Assembly (NCBI GenBank): GCA_020438795.1
Contig: JAGQTY010000006.1
Coordinates: 62,843-99,034 of the forward strand
DNA length: 36,192 nucleotides
Source of the DNA: Actinomycetota bacterium
Lineage (GTDB): Bacteria > Actinomycetota > Actinomycetes > S36-B12 > GCA-2699445
Direction of reading: 5' to 3'
A program made the position numbers and the translations under genes. The notes under the pieces are model-generated. The model was given only the letters and a program-made list of their open reading frames with translations, ran no database searches and had not been told where the DNA came from. Positions 23,247 to 31,725 of the stretch are shown in pieces (position 1 is the first letter of the stretch; each line of letters begins with the position of its first letter).

Positions 23247-24155
23247 TCATCTCTCCTTGACCTCGACGGACTCGAGCATCTCGCGATACACCTCTGGATC
23301 GAAACCGCCGGCGAGTGGATGAGCCACGGCCGCTGCAGACAGCGCGACGGCCTCGCCGACCATCCGCCGCGCACCCCAACCCTCGGCGAGTCCGAGCGCC
23401 AGTGCGGCCACTGCGGCGTCGCCGGCGCCCGTGGGGTTGCCCGCTACGACACGTGACGGCGCTGCCACCAGCGCACCTTCGCCGCTCAGCAGACACAGGC
23501 CCTCGGCGCCAAGGCTGAGCGCGACCTCTCCCGCACCGTCAGCCATCAGCGCCCTGGCGGCAGCCATGGGATCATCGATCCCGGTCGCGGCGACGATCTC
23601 CGGGCCATTTGGCTTGATCAAGGTGGGCCCCGCCGCTGTGGCGGCCAGGAGCGCATCGCCGCTGGAATCTGCGATCACAGGGGTGTCGGCCGCCACAGCC
23701 ACAGAGACCAGATCCGCCACGCCATCGGCAGCCACGCCGGGTGGCAGACTGCCGGACACGACCAGCACGGATGCCTGCTTGATCAACTCTGTCACCATGG
23801 CGACCAGAGCAGCCCATTCGTGTTTGGTGACCTCCGGTCCGGCCTCGTTCAGGACGGTCGCATCGGTGGCATCGACGATACTCACCGAGCGCCTGGTCTG
23901 ACCCATAATGGGCAGCAGTTGATAGCGGAGGCCGGCCGCATCCAGATCCTCGCGGATCTGCGCACCGACGGTGCCACCGGCGAAGCCCACGGCCATGCTC
24001 TCGTGGCCGAGGCTGTGCAGCACCCGGGCCACGTTGATGCCCTTGCCGCCGGCCCGATCCTTCACGTCAGAGACCCGGGTGGAGGTGTGGGGGGTCAACC
24101 GCTCGATGTGGTAAGTGATGTCGAGCGCGATGTTGGGGGTGACGGTCAGGATCAC
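23247..24155 (-). CDS. PfkB-family sugar-phosphate kinase (1-PFK / tagatose-6-P kinase type)
   Basis: A 302-residue ribokinase-fold kinase. It opens VILTVTPNIALDITYHIE, the signature of the 1-phosphofructokinase/tagatose-6-phosphate kinase branch. RAGGKGINVARVL (about 35-47) binds substrate, SGSLPPGV is in the middle, and NPTGAGDAAVAALALGL near residue 245 is the anion-hole motif with catalytic Asp. The GTG at 24155 overlaps the ROK stop codon by GTGA, so the operon is translationally coupled. Together with the aldolase it would turn a hexose-6- or -1-phosphate into triose phosphates. Tagatose-6-P, fructose-1-P and fructose-6-P all fit. Confidence 0.9.
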   Translation of the reverse strand: MILTVTPNIALDITYHIERLTPHTSTRVSDVKDRAGGKGINVARVLHSLGHESMAVGFAGGTVGAQIREDLDAAGLRYQLLPIMGQTRRSVSIVDATDATVLNEAGPEVTKHEWAALVAMVTELIKQASVLVVSGSLPPGVAADGVADLVSVAVAADTPVIADSSGDALLAATAAGPTLIKPNGPEIVAATGIDDPMAAARALMADGAGEVALSLGAEGLCLLSGEGALVAAPSRVVAGNPTGAGDAAVAALALGLAEGWGARRMVGEAVALSAAAVAHPLAGGFDPEVYREMLESVEVKER

Positions 24156-25063
24156 GAGACACCCTCTGCTGCTCGCCATGCCAGAATCGCGGTCCCGAGG
24201 CAGCCGGCCTCGTCGCCGAGCTCGGCCTGCCGGATCACCGGACACGGCAGGATGTTGAGGTGGGCTGCGGTTCGTTCGCGCAACGGGGTCAACAGCAGAT
24301 CTCCGGCTGCCGCCATGCCACCGCCGATGACGATCGCCTGCGGTGCCACTACCCCGGCCGACCAGGCCAGGGCGCGGGACAGTGCCTCGGTCGCCTCACG
24401 CCAGACTCTGATCGCCGCGGGGTTGCCGGCGCGCACCTGCTCGGCGACCTCCTTGGCCCCGTCGACATCCGTTCCTGTGAGCTCGGAGTAGCGACGCGCC
24501 ACAGCAGCGGCGGACGCGACGGCCTCGACACAGCCCGTGCCGCCGCAGGCGCAGGGCTCGTCCAGCCCGGCGTCAACGTGGCCTATCTCGCCGGAGTAGC
24601 CGCGCCCGCTGATGACCTCTCCCCCGATCACCACACCAGCCGAGACGCCGGTGCCGATGGCGACGAAGATGAAGTCGTCGTAGCCGCGCCCGACCCCGTA
24701 CTCGGCCTCGGCCAGCGCTCCGTTGCGCACATCGTGGCCGAAACCGATGGGCAGGCCCGTCTCGCGTTCCAGGATCGATTTCAGTGGGGCGTTCTCCCAG
24801 CCCACATTCTCACTGTGAACTGCGATGCCGGCCTCCTCATCGATCACCCCGGTGACGCCCACGCCGACGGCGACAACCTCATGCTCCCCGGCGGCCTCCC
24901 GCAGGGTTGCGATCGCCGCCAGTATGGCGCCCAGCACATACTCGGTCCCCTGTGCGGCTCCGGTGGGCCGACGATCTCGTTTCAGGAACTGTCCCGCGCG
25001 GTCCACGAGGGCACTCTTGATCACGGTGCCGCCGACATCCACCGCGACGACGACCTCAGTCAT
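24152..25063 (-). CDS. ROK-family sugar kinase
   Basis: A 303-residue kinase. VVVAVDVGGTVIKSALVD is the ATP-binding phosphate-1 motif, GVGVTGVID follows, GHDVRNGALAEAEYG carries the catalytic aspartate region, and FIFVAIGTGVSAGVVIGGE is phosphate-2. GEIGHVDAGLDEPCACGGTGCVEA contains the ROK zinc motif with three cysteines and the zinc-ligand histidine, so it is an active kinase and not a degenerate regulator; there is no helix-turn-helix. ROK kinases phosphorylate glucose, GlcNAc, ManNAc and others. The ATG at 25063 overlaps the end of the SIS gene by 8 bases. Confidence 0.92.
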   Translation of the reverse strand: MTEVVVAVDVGGTVIKSALVDRAGQFLKRDRRPTGAAQGTEYVLGAILAAIATLREAAGEHEVVAVGVGVTGVIDEEAGIAVHSENVGWENAPLKSILERETGLPIGFGHDVRNGALAEAEYGVGRGYDDFIFVAIGTGVSAGVVIGGEVISGRGYSGEIGHVDAGLDEPCACGGTGCVEAVASAAAVARRYSELTGTDVDGAKEVAEQVRAGNPAAIRVWREATEALSRALAWSAGVVAPQAIVIGGGMAAAGDLLLTPLRERTAAHLNILPCPVIRQAELGDEAGCLGTAILAWRAAEGVS

Positions 25064-25952
25064 CAGCATCGAGGATGACAGAGCGGCTGAGATTGCGAGG
25101 CAGGTCGGGATTGAGGCCCTTGCCCACACCGATGTCAACTGCGAGTCTCTGGATCTTGATCAGCTCCGCGAGGGGATCGGCGTTGGGTAGCACAACGTTC
25201 CCGCCCATGGCCTCGACCTCGGTCTCCAGGCCGTCCTCCGGTGCGGTGAGGAACCAGACCGTCGACTGCTCGTCAGTGATGCTCTTGGGCCCGTGGCGAT
25301 ACTCCATGATCGGGTAGGACTCCGTCCAGGACAGGGACGCCTCACGCATCTTGAGTGCTCCCTCGGTGGCCAGGCCGACCGTCCAGCCGGTGCCCAGGAA
25401 TGTGAACTGCCGGCTCGTCAGCGCTCGTGGGTTCAGCGGTTCGAACACGGTCCGCCTGGCGTCGGCTATCGCCTGCTCCAGATTCTCGCCGAGATGGGCG
25501 CGCAGCAGGCTGAGGGCCGTGGTGGCGAACCTGGTCTGGACCACCGACTGCTCGTCAGCAAAGTCAAGGACGATCGTCTCGTCCGCGAGTTCCAGGGCGG
25601 GCGTGTCCGGATCGGCGATGATCGCGGTCGTCGGGGTGCGGCCCCGGTAGTCGTCGAGCAGCCGGAGGATCTCGGTGGTGGTTCCCGAACGTGTGATGAC
25701 CACCAGTCGGTCGTACTCGCGGTCGCCGGGGAACTCGGACCCGGCGAAGGCATCGGTCTCGCCCAGGCCGGCTTCTTCCCGCAGGCTCGCATAGGACGCG
25801 GCCATGAACCATGAGGTGCCACAACCGATCGCGGCCACCCGTTCGCCCTTGGCGGGGAGCAGCGGCTGGGCCTCCTGCGCAACCTCGAGGGCCCGTTCCC
25901 AGCACTGCGGCTGGGAGGCGATCTCAGCGCGGACGTGAGCGGCAGGTTCCAT
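25056..25952 (-). CDS. Double-SIS sugar-phosphate isomerase/deaminase (AgaS/GlmS-like)
   Basis: A 298-residue protein with two SIS domains. Domain one (about 35-150) has RVAAIGCGTSWFMAASYASL and VVITRSGTTTEILRLLDDY, typical phosphosugar-binding loops. Domain two has FLGTGWTVGLATEGALKMREASLSWTE and EYRHGPKSITDE near residue 215, the AgaS/GlmS pattern. AgaS-type proteins deaminate and isomerise galactosamine-6-P to tagatose-6-P, which would fit the kinase and aldolase genes behind it. Glucosamine-6-P deaminase and plain aldose-ketose isomerase are alternatives. ATG 25952 has AGGAG five bases upstream. It is the first gene of the operon. Confidence 0.85.
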   Translation of the reverse strand: MEPAAHVRAEIASQPQCWERALEVAQEAQPLLPAKGERVAAIGCGTSWFMAASYASLREEAGLGETDAFAGSEFPGDREYDRLVVITRSGTTTEILRLLDDYRGRTPTTAIIADPDTPALELADETIVLDFADEQSVVQTRFATTALSLLRAHLGENLEQAIADARRTVFEPLNPRALTSRQFTFLGTGWTVGLATEGALKMREASLSWTESYPIMEYRHGPKSITDEQSTVWFLTAPEDGLETEVEAMGGNVVLPNADPLAELIKIQRLAVDIGVGKGLNPDLPRNLSRSVILDADD

Positions 25953-26064
25953 GTGATCTCCTTGTCTCGGATGCAGCATGACACGGAAAGGGTCGCGCGG
26001 CTGTCCCAGTGCACGAGCGGCGCAACGGCTGGATCGGCGTCTTGCCCGGGACTGCCCTGGGGGG

Positions 26065-26550
26065 TTAGGTATTTCCCGAGGCCCTGGGTGTCAGGTGCAT
26101 CGCCACCTCGCAGAACTCCACGCCCGGACTGGCCTGAGAGCGGACCACCTCGAACGTGCCACCCGCGGCCGCAACGACGGCGCGGTCATACGCCATCATC
26201 CGATGGCAGGCATCCAGATCACCGGTCCCGCGCAGCGGACAGACGGTGTGAATCTCCCCGTATGCGGAGTCCCCGTCCGTCCCGACGACAGGAACCTCCT
26301 TCGTGGCTGCGAACCCCTGTTGCCAGGCCCGGCCGAGTGACTCCGGATCATCGACCGGCGTGACTCCCCTCAACCTTGCGACCAGCGAGCCGAACGTGCC
26401 CATCGTGGCCGACGACACCGAAGCAAGTCGCTGCGGGCGCGCCAGGGCGGCTGAGGCTTGGAGGAACAGCGTCGTGCCGCTCCTCAAGGTCCACCGCTGT
26501 ATGGGGTTCATGGTCGGTACGGCCTTCGCCTCAGGGGATGATGCCCCCAT
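26065..26550 (-). CDS. Unrecognised cytoplasmic protein, about 161 aa
   Basis: Only the C-terminal third of a very long open frame looks real; the upstream part is antisense to the PilT-type gene. From ATG 26550 (GGGAGA just before it) the product is 161 residues without signal or membrane segment. ATG 26511 is an alternative. The second half has HTVCPLRGTGDLDACHRMMAYDR and GVEFCEVAMHLTPR: three cysteines placed as in V4R or ATC-hydrolase-like ligand-binding domains, a weak resemblance only. It lies between the sugar operon and pilT, divergent from pilT across 78 bp. Function unknown. Confidence 0.6.
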   Translation of the reverse strand: MGASSPEAKAVPTMNPIQRWTLRSGTTLFLQASAALARPQRLASVSSATMGTFGSLVARLRGVTPVDDPESLGRAWQQGFAATKEVPVVGTDGDSAYGEIHTVCPLRGTGDLDACHRMMAYDRAVVAAAGGTFEVVRSQASPGVEFCEVAMHLTPRASGNT

Positions 26551-26628
26551 TCTCTCCCGGGTGTTGCATCGATGCCCTCGTGCGCACCATGATGGCGCAG
26601 GACCACCTCCGGCCCCAGGAGTGACACG

Positions 26629-27690
26629 ATGCACCAATCGCTTGCTGCCATCCTGGAACAGGCCGTCGGGATGTCGGCGTCCGACATCCACCTCGAGGCC
26701 GGAAGCCCGATCTGCTACCGCGTCTCGGGTGAACTCGTGTATCCGGACCCCGAACTGCTCGACCGCTCGACCGTGCAGCGCCTGGTGTACGGGGCGCTGA
26801 CTCCGGAGCAGGAGCGGTTCTTCGAGGAGCAGCGGGAACTCGACGCGGCCTTCGAACTGTCGGGAATCGGTCGCTTCCGGATGAACGTGCACATGCAGCA
26901 GGGAGTCGTTGGTGCCGCCCTGAGGACCGTGCCCGACGAGGTCCCGGATCTGGCGGGACTCGGCCTGCCGCCCGTGCTGGAGGAGCTTCCCTGGATACGC
27001 AATGGTCTCGTGCTGGTCACCGGTGCGACGGGTTCGGGCAAGTCCACAACGCTGGCTGCCGTGATCAAGGAGATCAACCAGCACCGGAGCGCTCGCATTG
27101 TCACGATCGAGGACCCGGTGGAGTACCGCCACGAGTTCATCCGTAGTGTGATCAGTCAGCGAGAGGTGGGTGAGGACACCAAGAGCTTCAGTGAGGCCCT
27201 GCGCAGAGCCATGCGCCAGAATCCCGATGTGATCCTGGTCGGTGAGCTCCGTGACCGCGAGAGTGTCTCCGTGGCCCTGCGGGCGGCCAACACTGGGGTG
27301 CTGGTGCTGGCGACCCTGCATACCGCGACAGCCAAGGACACCATCGGCGCGATCGTCGACTTCTTCCCGGGCGACGAACAGAATGCGGTGCGCTCGCGAC
27401 TCGCGGCCAGCCTGCGGTTCGTGGTGGCTCAGGTCCTCTGCCGGGGCGCGGGAAACAACGGGGGCCGTTTGGTGGCCACTGAGATCCTCCGGGTGACACC
27501 TGCGGTCAGGAACATGATCAGGGATGGCCGGGTACACGAGATCATGTCTGCCATCGAGACCGGGAGCGGCCTCGGCATGTGCACGATGGGGAGCTCGCTG
27601 AAAGAGCTGGTCGGTTCCGGGCGTATCACCGCCGATGAGGCCCGGCGTCAGGCGCCGACCGACGAGGGGATCGACGGATTCCAGATCTGA
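26629..27690 (+). CDS. pilT: PilT-type twitching motility/secretion ATPase
   Basis: A 353-residue hexameric ATPase of the PilT/PilB/GspE superfamily. The N-terminal domain (1-100) begins MSASDIHLEAGSP, the PilT-like opening. GATGSGKST (about 134-142) is Walker A, TIEDPVEYRH the Asp box, MRQNPDVILVGELRD the Walker B region and TLHTATAKDTI the His box. In the later part IRDGRVHEIMSAIETG and MCTMGSSLKELVGSGRIT match PilT. PilT retracts type IV pili. GGAG lies eight bases upstream of the ATG. No pilus subunit, PilC or PilB gene is nearby, so partners must be encoded elsewhere or the protein has another role. Confidence 0.92.
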   Translation: MHQSLAAILEQAVGMSASDIHLEAGSPICYRVSGELVYPDPELLDRSTVQRLVYGALTPEQERFFEEQRELDAAFELSGIGRFRMNVHMQQGVVGAALRTVPDEVPDLAGLGLPPVLEELPWIRNGLVLVTGATGSGKSTTLAAVIKEINQHRSARIVTIEDPVEYRHEFIRSVISQREVGEDTKSFSEALRRAMRQNPDVILVGELRDRESVSVALRAANTGVLVLATLHTATAKDTIGAIVDFFPGDEQNAVRSRLAASLRFVVAQVLCRGAGNNGGRLVATEILRVTPAVRNMIRDGRVHEIMSAIETGSGLGMCTMGSSLKELVGSGRITADEARRQAPTDEGIDGFQI

Positions 27691-27739
27691 GTCGATCGGC
27701 CGCTTGCTGCCGGCTCAGGCTCCTGCCAGACTCGGCCTC

Positions 27740-28258
27740 GTGCCCCAACTCTCGGTCTTCATCGCCACCAGTATCGACGGATACATCGCTGACCGTGATG
27801 GCAGGCTGGACTGGCTCGATGACGCGCTGCTGCCCGGTGAGGATCAGGGGTATCAGGCCTTCTACGACTCGGTCGACGCCCTGGCGATGGGCAGCGGCAC
27901 CTACGACTTCATCAAGGACCACGAACCATGGCCGTTCGACAAGCCGATCTATGTCTTCTCTTCGCGTTCCTATCCGGACCGGGCCGGTGTCACCTTCTGG
28001 AACCGATCACCGCTTGAGGCGGCCAAGCACTGGGACACCAGCGGCTTCGCAAAGGTGTACGTGGACGGTGGCAGGCTGATCTCGTCCTTCCTGGAGCAGG
28101 GCCTCATCGACGACATGATCATTTCCACAGCGCCAGTGCTCCTTGGCGGCGGCTCACCGCTGTTCCGTTCGCACGGACGCTACGCCAGGGCCAGGCTGAT
28201 CGAGACGCGATCCTGGCCGAGCGGCTACGTGCAGAACAGCTACTCGTTCGAGAACTGA
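27740..28258 (+). CDS. Dihydrofolate reductase family protein (RibD C-terminal type)
   Basis: A 172-residue reductase-fold protein. It starts VPQLSVFIATSIDGYIADRDGRLDWL, the typical opening of the YwjB/RibD C-terminal branch of the DHFR superfamily. VDALAMGSGTYDFI, KPIYVFSSR, KVYVDGGRLISSFLEQGLIDDMIISTAPVLLGGGSPLF follow, the last including the glycine loop for NADPH. The substrate is unknown; members reduce pteridine- or riboflavin-like intermediates. The frame is open to 27635 but GTG 27740 fits the family start, 49 bp after pilT. It has no strong ribosome site. Confidence 0.88.
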   Translation: MPQLSVFIATSIDGYIADRDGRLDWLDDALLPGEDQGYQAFYDSVDALAMGSGTYDFIKDHEPWPFDKPIYVFSSRSYPDRAGVTFWNRSPLEAAKHWDTSGFAKVYVDGGRLISSFLEQGLIDDMIISTAPVLLGGGSPLFRSHGRYARARLIETRSWPSGYVQNSYSFEN

Positions 28259-28278
28259 CCGCTACTTGAACGCCAGCC

Positions 28279-29409
28279 TCAGGAGACCGGCGCATAGTCG
28301 ACCTGCAGACCGAGCAGTTCCTCGGTGGTCTTGAAACGGTAGCCCTGGTCCCTGGCCGCGGTAATGATGCGTTCGAGGGCGACCACACTGCGTTCGCGGG
28401 GTCCACCACCGTCGTGCAGCAGGATGATGGCTCCTGGCCTGAGCTTGCCCAGGACTCGTTGCGTCATGGCGGCCGCACTCGGCAGTTCCCAGTCCTTGCT
28501 GTCCGCGTTCCACCCGACCGTGACCATCCCTGCACGCTCGGCCGCTGCCACGACGGGAGCAGGGTCCTCACCATAGGGGGCCCGGAAGGTACACGGTCTG
28601 CTGCCCGTCGTGCGCCGCAGCAACTCTGAGGTTCGCTGCAGTTCAGACTCAACAACGCCCGCCCGTTGCCGCCTGAGATCGGCATGTGTCCAGGTGTGGT
28701 TTCCCAGGCTGTGTCCACGCCGCAGCACCTGCTGGGCCATCGCAGGCCTCTGCGACAGACGGGAGCCCATCACGTAGAAGGTCGCGGGCACGCTGTGCTT
28801 GTCCAGCACTTCGAGCATGTCATCGGTGAAAGGACTCGGCCCGTCATCGAGTGTGATGGCGATCGCCTTGCTCTCCTCCGGGCCATGCATGACCTTCCAG
28901 GTATCCGGGACCGGGCCGGCCGAGCAGCCGCTCCACCGGCGAGGCGCCACGCGCACCTGCAGATCCTCTGAGGCACACCCGGCGCAGGACACATCCACCT
29001 CGGCCGGGCCGTTCGGGATCATGAGGTCGCTGCGTCGGATGGAGACGGTGGATCGGTCCGTAGCGCCGTGCTCCACGGGCACCACGTAGGACTCCTGGTA
29101 GCGGGGATCGGACACAGTCGCCTGCTGGGCAGCGTCAAGACAGATGGTGGTCTGTGAGGTTTCGAAGTGCATCGTGGCGCAGGGCTTGCGTTCCAGGGGT
29201 GCTTCGCCAGTCATCGACCAGTGCAGGTGGGTGAGCCCGACGGAGATGCGAGATCTGATCAGGTCGTCACCCGGGACGGTGGCCCCGGCGTTCGCCGAAG
29301 CGCTCTGTACCGGCGGCAGTTGTCCTGGGGCGGTCAGGGGTGCCAGGGCCAGGAAGAGCAGCACGCCGAGCGCGTAGCTCAACAGTTGCACCCCGTGACG
29401 TCCCCACAC
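28279..29409 (-). CDS. Secreted polysaccharide deacetylase (NodB domain)
   Basis: A 376-residue exported or membrane-tethered protein. An N-terminal hydrophobic segment (about 8-28) is followed by a 150-residue domain with C-x-G-C type cysteines (VSCAGCASEDL) of unknown role. The NodB domain fills the C-terminal 200 residues: AITLDDGPSPFTDDM (catalytic Asp, metal Asp), GHSLGNHTWTH (both histidines), FRAPYGED and AIILLHDGGG. All catalytic residues of carbohydrate esterase family 4 are present. It probably deacetylates cell-wall or extracellular N-acetylated glycan. It stands alone, converging with the RibD-like gene. Confidence 0.92.
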   Translation of the reverse strand: MWGRHGVQLLSYALGVLLFLALAPLTAPGQLPPVQSASANAGATVPGDDLIRSRISVGLTHLHWSMTGEAPLERKPCATMHFETSQTTICLDAAQQATVSDPRYQESYVVPVEHGATDRSTVSIRRSDLMIPNGPAEVDVSCAGCASEDLQVRVAPRRWSGCSAGPVPDTWKVMHGPEESKAIAITLDDGPSPFTDDMLEVLDKHSVPATFYVMGSRLSQRPAMAQQVLRRGHSLGNHTWTHADLRRQRAGVVESELQRTSELLRRTTGSRPCTFRAPYGEDPAPVVAAAERAGMVTVGWNADSKDWELPSAAAMTQRVLGKLRPGAIILLHDGGGPRERSVVALERIITAARDQGYRFKTTEELLGLQVDYAPVS

Positions 29410-29603
29410 GATTCCTCACGTTACCCGACCCGATCGGTCCTGCGAAATCTCCTTGATCGGTTCACCTGCCGCCCGCTCGGGGCAACGCCGAAGCTGGGCC
29501 GGATGCAGACCCTGCCTGTCTTCGACGATCAGGGACCGGTTCAGCAGTGACCAGCGGCGGCCGTCAGGGGGAAACCCCTCCGTGGGATGGCTAGGGTACG
29601 GCC
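29410..29603. other. Divergent intergenic region
   Basis: About 190 bp between the divergent deacetylase and channel genes. It should contain both promoters. No operator, hairpin or small gene was evident. Confidence 0.4.
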
Positions 29604-31499
29604 ATGGACACCCGCCGGGACCGACGGGCCTACCGATGGTTCCTGTCCCTGGATCGCAGCATCGCAGGCAAAGCGCTCGTCCTGTTGCTGCTCATAGGGC
29701 TGGCCGTCGCGTTGTTCGGCCTTGTCGCCTGGGCCCTCCTGCCCAGCAACGCCACCTACGGCGACGGCGTCAACTGGACCATCAACAACCTCCTGAATCC
29801 CTCGCAGATCACGCAGGACAGCGCTTCTACGGCCGGTCGCGTACTCGGAGTCATCGTGATTCTCAGCGGCCTCGTGCTCGTGATCGGTGGCATGCTGACA
29901 CTCATCAGCGACTCCCTCCTGGACACGTTGGAGCGTTCAGCCGATCGGATCGCATCCGTGCCGATCCCGGTGGACGCCGATGGCCACGTGCTGTTCATCG
30001 GCTGGCACAAGGAGACTGACCTGATGCTGAAGGTCGCTCTGGACGAACTGGCCGAGGCAGAGGGCCCGGTTCCGCAAGTCGTGGTGCTGGCGCCTTCCGA
30101 GGCGCAGGACGAGGTGCTTGCCTGCGAGGCGCTGGAGCAGGCAGATGTGCTGACGGTCTTCGGTGATCCACGATCGCAGGCCGCGCTGCGCGCCTGTCAT
30201 GCCGAACGGGCGAAGACGATCTTCGTCCTTGCCACGATCTGGGCGCCGCGCCGTTCGAATCTCGCAGCCGACAACCTGCTGACGGCGATCGCTGTCGAGG
30301 ATTACCTCATCGAGAACGGGGCCAGTCCGCTGCTCATGGTGGAACTGCGCTCAGAATCCCAGTTGATCGGGGCCGAGGATCTGTTCCGGGGCGAAGTGAT
30401 GCTCGGGGCGATCGACCGGACCGTCACCGTGCCGGTGATCAACGCTCTGATGCCTTCGGGCTTCCGTGCCGTCTACCGGCAGCTGGGGATCTATGCGACC
30501 GACTTCGAACTCCGGTCCATCCCGGCCACCGACTTCTCGGACCGCCGTATCGAGCATGTGGAGCGGGCATGTCTCCCCGGCATCGTGATCGGGGTCAAGG
30601 ATTCCGGCGACCATTCGGACTACCTGCGGCGCCTGCCCCCACCGGGGGCCGAGCTCTCACCGAAGACCGTAGTGATCACGTTCGGTGCCCGTAATCAGCC
30701 ACTAGCCGGAAATACATCGCTTCCGCCCACGTCCCCGGACGCCGAGGTGCAGCTGCGATACCACCCCCCTGTCCGCCGGCATGTACTGATCCTCGGGTGG
30801 GGACCGGCCACATTCACGCTGCTCAGGCAGATGGCGCGCGGCGACGGGATCGACTGGTCAGTCTCGGTACTGAGCCGGATGACCGAGGCCGACATCCCCG
30901 AGGACATCAGGCAGATCCTGGACCTCCGGCTGACGACCGCCAACGTGGACCCGGGCAACGTGCGAGAGATCCTCGCCACGTCTCACCCCGACATCGCCCT
31001 CGTCCTGCCGGAGACCGATGTCGGAAGCCTGGCAGCGGCTGAGGCAGATGCTCTGACTCGCGTGCTCAACCTCCGACAACTCTCGGACGTCCCCATCCTC
31101 ACGTGGGGCGTGTCCGAGGTCGCGATCGAGGCGCTGTCGAGGATCCGGGATGTGCGGACCTTCAATCCGGTGAGGTTCCGGGCGTCCGCCCTGCTGCGGG
31201 TGCGCTCTGATGTGATGGCGTTCCACGCGATCCGATCGCTTCACTTCACCATGTCGACGCTGATCCGCTTCGTCACAGTCGAGTGCGACAGCCCAGTATC
31301 GGTGCATGACATCAGGACCAGGGTGCGGGCGCAGGGCCAGGTGCTGCTCGGCGTTCTCGCAGGAGAGGAAGTCACGGCACCCGGGTCCAGCGACCTCGTG
31401 GCGTCCGGCACGACGCTGGTCCTCATCGAGGCCGCCGACGACCGACCGGACTTCCTGGCCGGGAGGCAATCCGAAACGCTCTCATCCGAGCACAGCTGA
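29604..31499 (+). CDS. CASTOR/POLLUX-like ion channel with two RCK-type domains
   Basis: A 631-residue membrane protein. Two hydrophobic segments (about 24-46 and 82-103) flank a short extracellular loop (VNWTINNLLNPSQITQ) without the potassium signature TVGYG. The cytoplasmic part has two Rossmann-like RCK halves: GHVLFIGWHKETDLMLK at about 127 and HVLILGWGPATFTLLRQM near 393. This arrangement is that of CASTOR/POLLUX/SYM8-type channels, which are ligand-gated cation channels in plants; bacterial homologues are poorly characterised. Ligand and ion are unknown. The ATG at 29604 lacks an evident ribosome site. A GC-rich hairpin follows the stop. Confidence 0.85.
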   Translation: MDTRRDRRAYRWFLSLDRSIAGKALVLLLLIGLAVALFGLVAWALLPSNATYGDGVNWTINNLLNPSQITQDSASTAGRVLGVIVILSGLVLVIGGMLTLISDSLLDTLERSADRIASVPIPVDADGHVLFIGWHKETDLMLKVALDELAEAEGPVPQVVVLAPSEAQDEVLACEALEQADVLTVFGDPRSQAALRACHAERAKTIFVLATIWAPRRSNLAADNLLTAIAVEDYLIENGASPLLMVELRSESQLIGAEDLFRGEVMLGAIDRTVTVPVINALMPSGFRAVYRQLGIYATDFELRSIPATDFSDRRIEHVERACLPGIVIGVKDSGDHSDYLRRLPPPGAELSPKTVVITFGARNQPLAGNTSLPPTSPDAEVQLRYHPPVRRHVLILGWGPATFTLLRQMARGDGIDWSVSVLSRMTEADIPEDIRQILDLRLTTANVDPGNVREILATSHPDIALVLPETDVGSLAAAEADALTRVLNLRQLSDVPILTWGVSEVAIEALSRIRDVRTFNPVRFRASALLRVRSDVMAFHAIRSLHFTMSTLIRFVTVECDSPVSVHDIRTRVRAQGQVLLGVLAGEEVTAPGSSDLVASGTTLVLIEAADDRPDFLAGRQSETLSSEHS

Positions 31500-31514
31500 C
31501 CCAGGGGGTGAGCC

Positions 31515-31535
31515 GCCGCGGTTTCGGACCGCGGC
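31515..31535 (+). terminator. Hairpin after the channel gene
   Basis: GCCGCGGT and ACCGCGGC pair over a five-base loop, 16 bases after the stop codon. There is no T-run. Termination is the likely role; it also separates the channel gene from the small membrane peptide. Confidence 0.6.
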
Positions 31536-31588
31536 CGGGTGAGCACGAGGCGGGACAGGTGACGCTACCCTTGGGGCAGGAGGCCACC

Positions 31589-31675
31589 GTGGTTCAGCTC
31601 ATCATCTTCCTGTTCGTGATCATCCTGATCGTCATCGTGGCCGTCCGGATGTTCCGCGGTCGCGATCGGGACTGA
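31589..31675 (+). CDS. 28-residue single-span membrane peptide
   Basis: A GTG preceded five bases earlier by AGGAGG, the best Shine-Dalgarno match in the area, opens 28 codons. Residues 4-19 are an unbroken Ile/Leu/Val/Phe helix (begins MVQLIIFLFVIIL) and the tail is basic (FRGRDRD), giving an inside-positive single span. Features this regular are unlikely by chance. It could regulate the upstream channel or be a stress peptide; there is no direct evidence. It lies between the channel terminator and apt. Confidence 0.6.
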   Translation: MVQLIIFLFVIILIVIVAVRMFRGRDRD

Positions 31676-31725
31676 CCGGCGCCCCGGCAGTCGGCTGCTC
31701 GAGGAATCACTGACACACTGTTCTC

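Noticed and set aside
26551..27537. Upstream two thirds of a 490-codon minus-strand frame
   Set aside because: It is antisense to the PilT-type gene, whose motifs are complete, and its composition (Arg, His, Gln rich) is that of a shadow. Only the part after 26550 is kept.
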